Shown one piece after another: positions 7,658-9,192 of a DNA stretch of 9,192 nt. Source of the stretch: Kiritimatiellia bacterium. GTDB lineage: Bacteria; Verrucomicrobiota; Kiritimatiellia; RFP12; UBA1067. The notes under the pieces were generated by a model. It did no database searches and was not told where the DNA came from. It was given only the letters and a program-made list of their open reading frames with translations. The translations under genes were made by a program, and so were the position numbers. How positions within the stretch are numbered: position 1 is the first letter of the stretch; each line of letters begins with the position of its first letter. The stretch lies in contig JAGOBZ010000107.1 of the NCBI GenBank assembly GCA_017999015.1, forward strand, positions 1-9,192. Reading direction: 5' to 3'.

Positions 7658-9192
7658 ATGGTTAAACAACGGATTGCGACACTTGGCGTGTTACTGGTGA
7701 CCGGCGCATCCGGCGCGGCTGAGACTGTGCTGGATCCGTATTGCGATGTGGACTGGGATACGGTCACGTGTCTGCATTCATTCTCGCATCAGCATGCGAC
7801 GCGAAGCCGGTTGCAGGCGCTTCGCGATATGGGATACGGGCATCTGCCAGTGTCCAACTATTACCCCTCGAAACCGCTGTATCCCTTGCCCGAGGATTTT
7901 CGGCGAGCCAATCCCGGTGTGCTGGGCGCACCTAACGCGGAGCAGCACAGCACGACGGATTCGTCGGCGCACTTTAACGTCATCGGCAGTTATTACACGA
8001 CCGGCTACGGCGAGTCGCCGAGCGTCCAGCGGGATCGTTCGCCGATCGAGCATGATTTTCAGGGGCTGCATGTCTTCGATCCGGCGCACAAGCCGTGGCT
8101 CGGGGTCTACCGCCTCGACCTGTCGTTCGCCGCTGTCGCAGGAGCCGGCGCCGAGGCGTCGGTTCGGCTCACGGTGGACGGGGCTCGGCAGGTTTCCTAT
8201 AAAGATTTTTCAGAGCCGGCCGATGGCGGCATCGTGCGCGACCGGGTGCTGACCCTGTCTTCGGCGCGTTCGCTGACGCTGAAAGCCGCGGCAGCGACGA
8301 TGCGTGTCCGGATCGTCTTTGACTCTGCGGTGACGCGCATCACCCAGTTTCGCCTGATGCAGGGGACATACCGCCCGTGGCGCGATGCCTTCCGGGCAGC
8401 CCTTGACGGCGAGGCGCAGGACGCAGACGGCCGCCCCGTCGAGGGGTTGATGTTTCCGGAGGGGGGCGGTATCACGATCAACCACCCGACCGAACCGTTG
8501 TCGCGCGTGGCCGACTATCTGGATTTTGACCCGCGCGTGCTGGGCGTTGAGGTGTGGAACCAGCATGAGATGTTTGGCGGGCAGACGCTGGAAAAGGCCG
8601 CCACGATGCCCTTCTACACGCTGTGGGATGAGGTGCTGCGGACGGGCCGGCGCTGCTTCGGTTTTTTTGTGAAGGACCACTGTCTTTTCGGGCGCGGCCG
8701 CAACGTGTTGCTGGTGCCGCCCGGCGGCGATGAGGCTTCGCGTGAACGTCAGGCGTTGCGGGCATACCGAAACGGGTGTTTCTTTGGCGTGCTGGGCGCG
8801 ATGTCGGTCGGAGCGGACGGCAAGCCGATGGCACCCTACGACCTGAGCGGATTCCGGTTCACGCGTATTAAGCTTCGCAGGGAAGCGGGTCGGCCCGTGA
8901 GCCTCGATGTGTCGGTCGACGGTGCCGACACGCAGCGCCGGCCAAACACGCAGATCCGGTTTGTCACCGACCGGGGGCTCGTGCGCGTCGTGGACGGCAC
9001 CGCGGCGACGTTCGTTTTGCCGCGTGCGGCAGACGGCAGCGTGGCCTGTCGGTACGTGCGGGTTGAGGCCTTTGCCTATCCGAACACCCATTCGGGCGGT
9101 CAGGTTCTGACGCCGGCCGCATTCGCCGCACTGAACGTGTTTCAGATCGCGCGCCTGCACGATGTCCGGGGCGACAGCGGTGTGGTTTATAT
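7658..9192 (+). CDS. Secreted PHP-like phosphoesterase relative, 3'-partial
   Basis: The frame stays open from ATG 7658 to the right edge (511 codons visible, no stop). A signal peptide is clear: MVKQR, a hydrophobic stretch, cleavage near residue 20-21 (SGA-AE). Histidine-rich segment 39-46 (H40, H44, H46) followed by GYGHLPVSNYYPS (60-71) resembles the first strands of a PHP domain, but the usual TDH is replaced by SNY. A beta-rich stretch at about 100-235 appears inserted. PHP-like features resume with GGGITINHP (269-277), GVEVWN (296-301) and a late Asp-His pair (D340-H341). PHP domains bind metals and cleave phosphoesters, so hydrolase activity is plausible, but the altered motif leaves this uncertain. 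Residues 370-511 are beta-rich, include YVRVEAFAYP, and have no family I recognise. The gene follows three phosphodiesterase genes on the same strand, which supports a related role. No catalytic claim can be firm. Confidence 0.6.
   Translation, partial: MVKQRIATLGVLLVTGASGAAETVLDPYCDVDWDTVTCLHSFSHQHATRSRLQALRDMGYGHLPVSNYYPSKPLYPLPEDFRRANPGVLGAPNAEQHSTTDSSAHFNVIGSYYTTGYGESPSVQRDRSPIEHDFQGLHVFDPAHKPWLGVYRLDLSFAAVAGAGAEASVRLTVDGARQVSYKDFSEPADGGIVRDRVLTLSSARSLTLKAAAATMRVRIVFDSAVTRITQFRLMQGTYRPWRDAFRAALDGEAQDADGRPVEGLMFPEGGGITINHPTEPLSRVADYLDFDPRVLGVEVWNQHEMFGGQTLEKAATMPFYTLWDEVLRTGRRCFGFFVKDHCLFGRGRNVLLVPPGGDEASRERQALRAYRNGCFFGVLGAMSVGADGKPMAPYDLSGFRFTRIKLRREAGRPVSLDVSVDGADTQRRPNTQIRFVTDRGLVRVVDGTAATFVLPRAADGSVACRYVRVEAFAYPNTHSGGQVLTPAAFAALNVFQIARLHDVRGDSGVVY

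Noticed and set aside
8210..9160. A 316-codon minus-strand open frame opposite gene 4
   Set aside because: Composition is shadow-like and it has no motif. The plus frame has a ribosome binding site, signal peptide and PHP-like segments, and stays open to the window edge.

Overview
The window is GC-rich bacterial DNA with four consecutive plus-strand genes. The first is cut by the left edge and the last by the right edge. All three visible N-termini carry Sec-type signal peptides, and the cut gene still shows the end of one, so every product is predicted to leave the cytoplasm. No RNA genes, transposases, integrases, CRISPR arrays or phage genes are visible. The large secreted multidomain proteins, LamG jelly-roll modules, GC-rich coding style and intergenic heptamer repeat fit an uncultured PVC-group bacterium (Kiritimatiellota, Lentisphaerota or Verrucomicrobiota). 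This placement is inference, since no taxonomic marker gene is present.

Layout: (1) 1-1398, 5'-truncated secreted glycerophosphodiester phosphodiesterase (GDPD) with one LamG module. (2) 1418-4120, secreted GDPD with three LamG modules. (3) 4216-7533, secreted GDPD, LamG, a carbohydrate-binding-like beta-sandwich, a second beta-rich region and a C-terminal calcineurin-like metallophosphoesterase with all its metal-ligand motifs. (4) 7658 to beyond 9192, secreted PHP-like metallophosphoesterase relative with an altered first motif and a beta-rich insertion. It has no stop codon inside the window.

Genes 1 to 3 are tandem paralogues that share the GDPD-LamG core and differ in what follows it: nothing, two more LamG modules, or a second phosphatase. 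Gene 1 has lost three cysteines that genes 2 and 3 keep beside the active site and has Asp where they have a metal-binding Glu, so the copies appear to have diverged in function. Gaps are 19, 95 and 124 bases. A hairpin overlapping the stop codon of gene 3 may end or weaken transcription before gene 4.

Taken together, the locus places three unrelated phosphoester-cleaving folds (GDPD TIM barrel, calcineurin-like, PHP-like) in neighbouring secreted proteins built on glycan-binding-type scaffolds. The working inference is an extracytoplasmic system that takes apart a phosphodiester-bearing substrate, with GDPD opening diesters and the metallophosphoesterase acting on the same or the resulting ester. 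The substrate cannot be read from the sequence.
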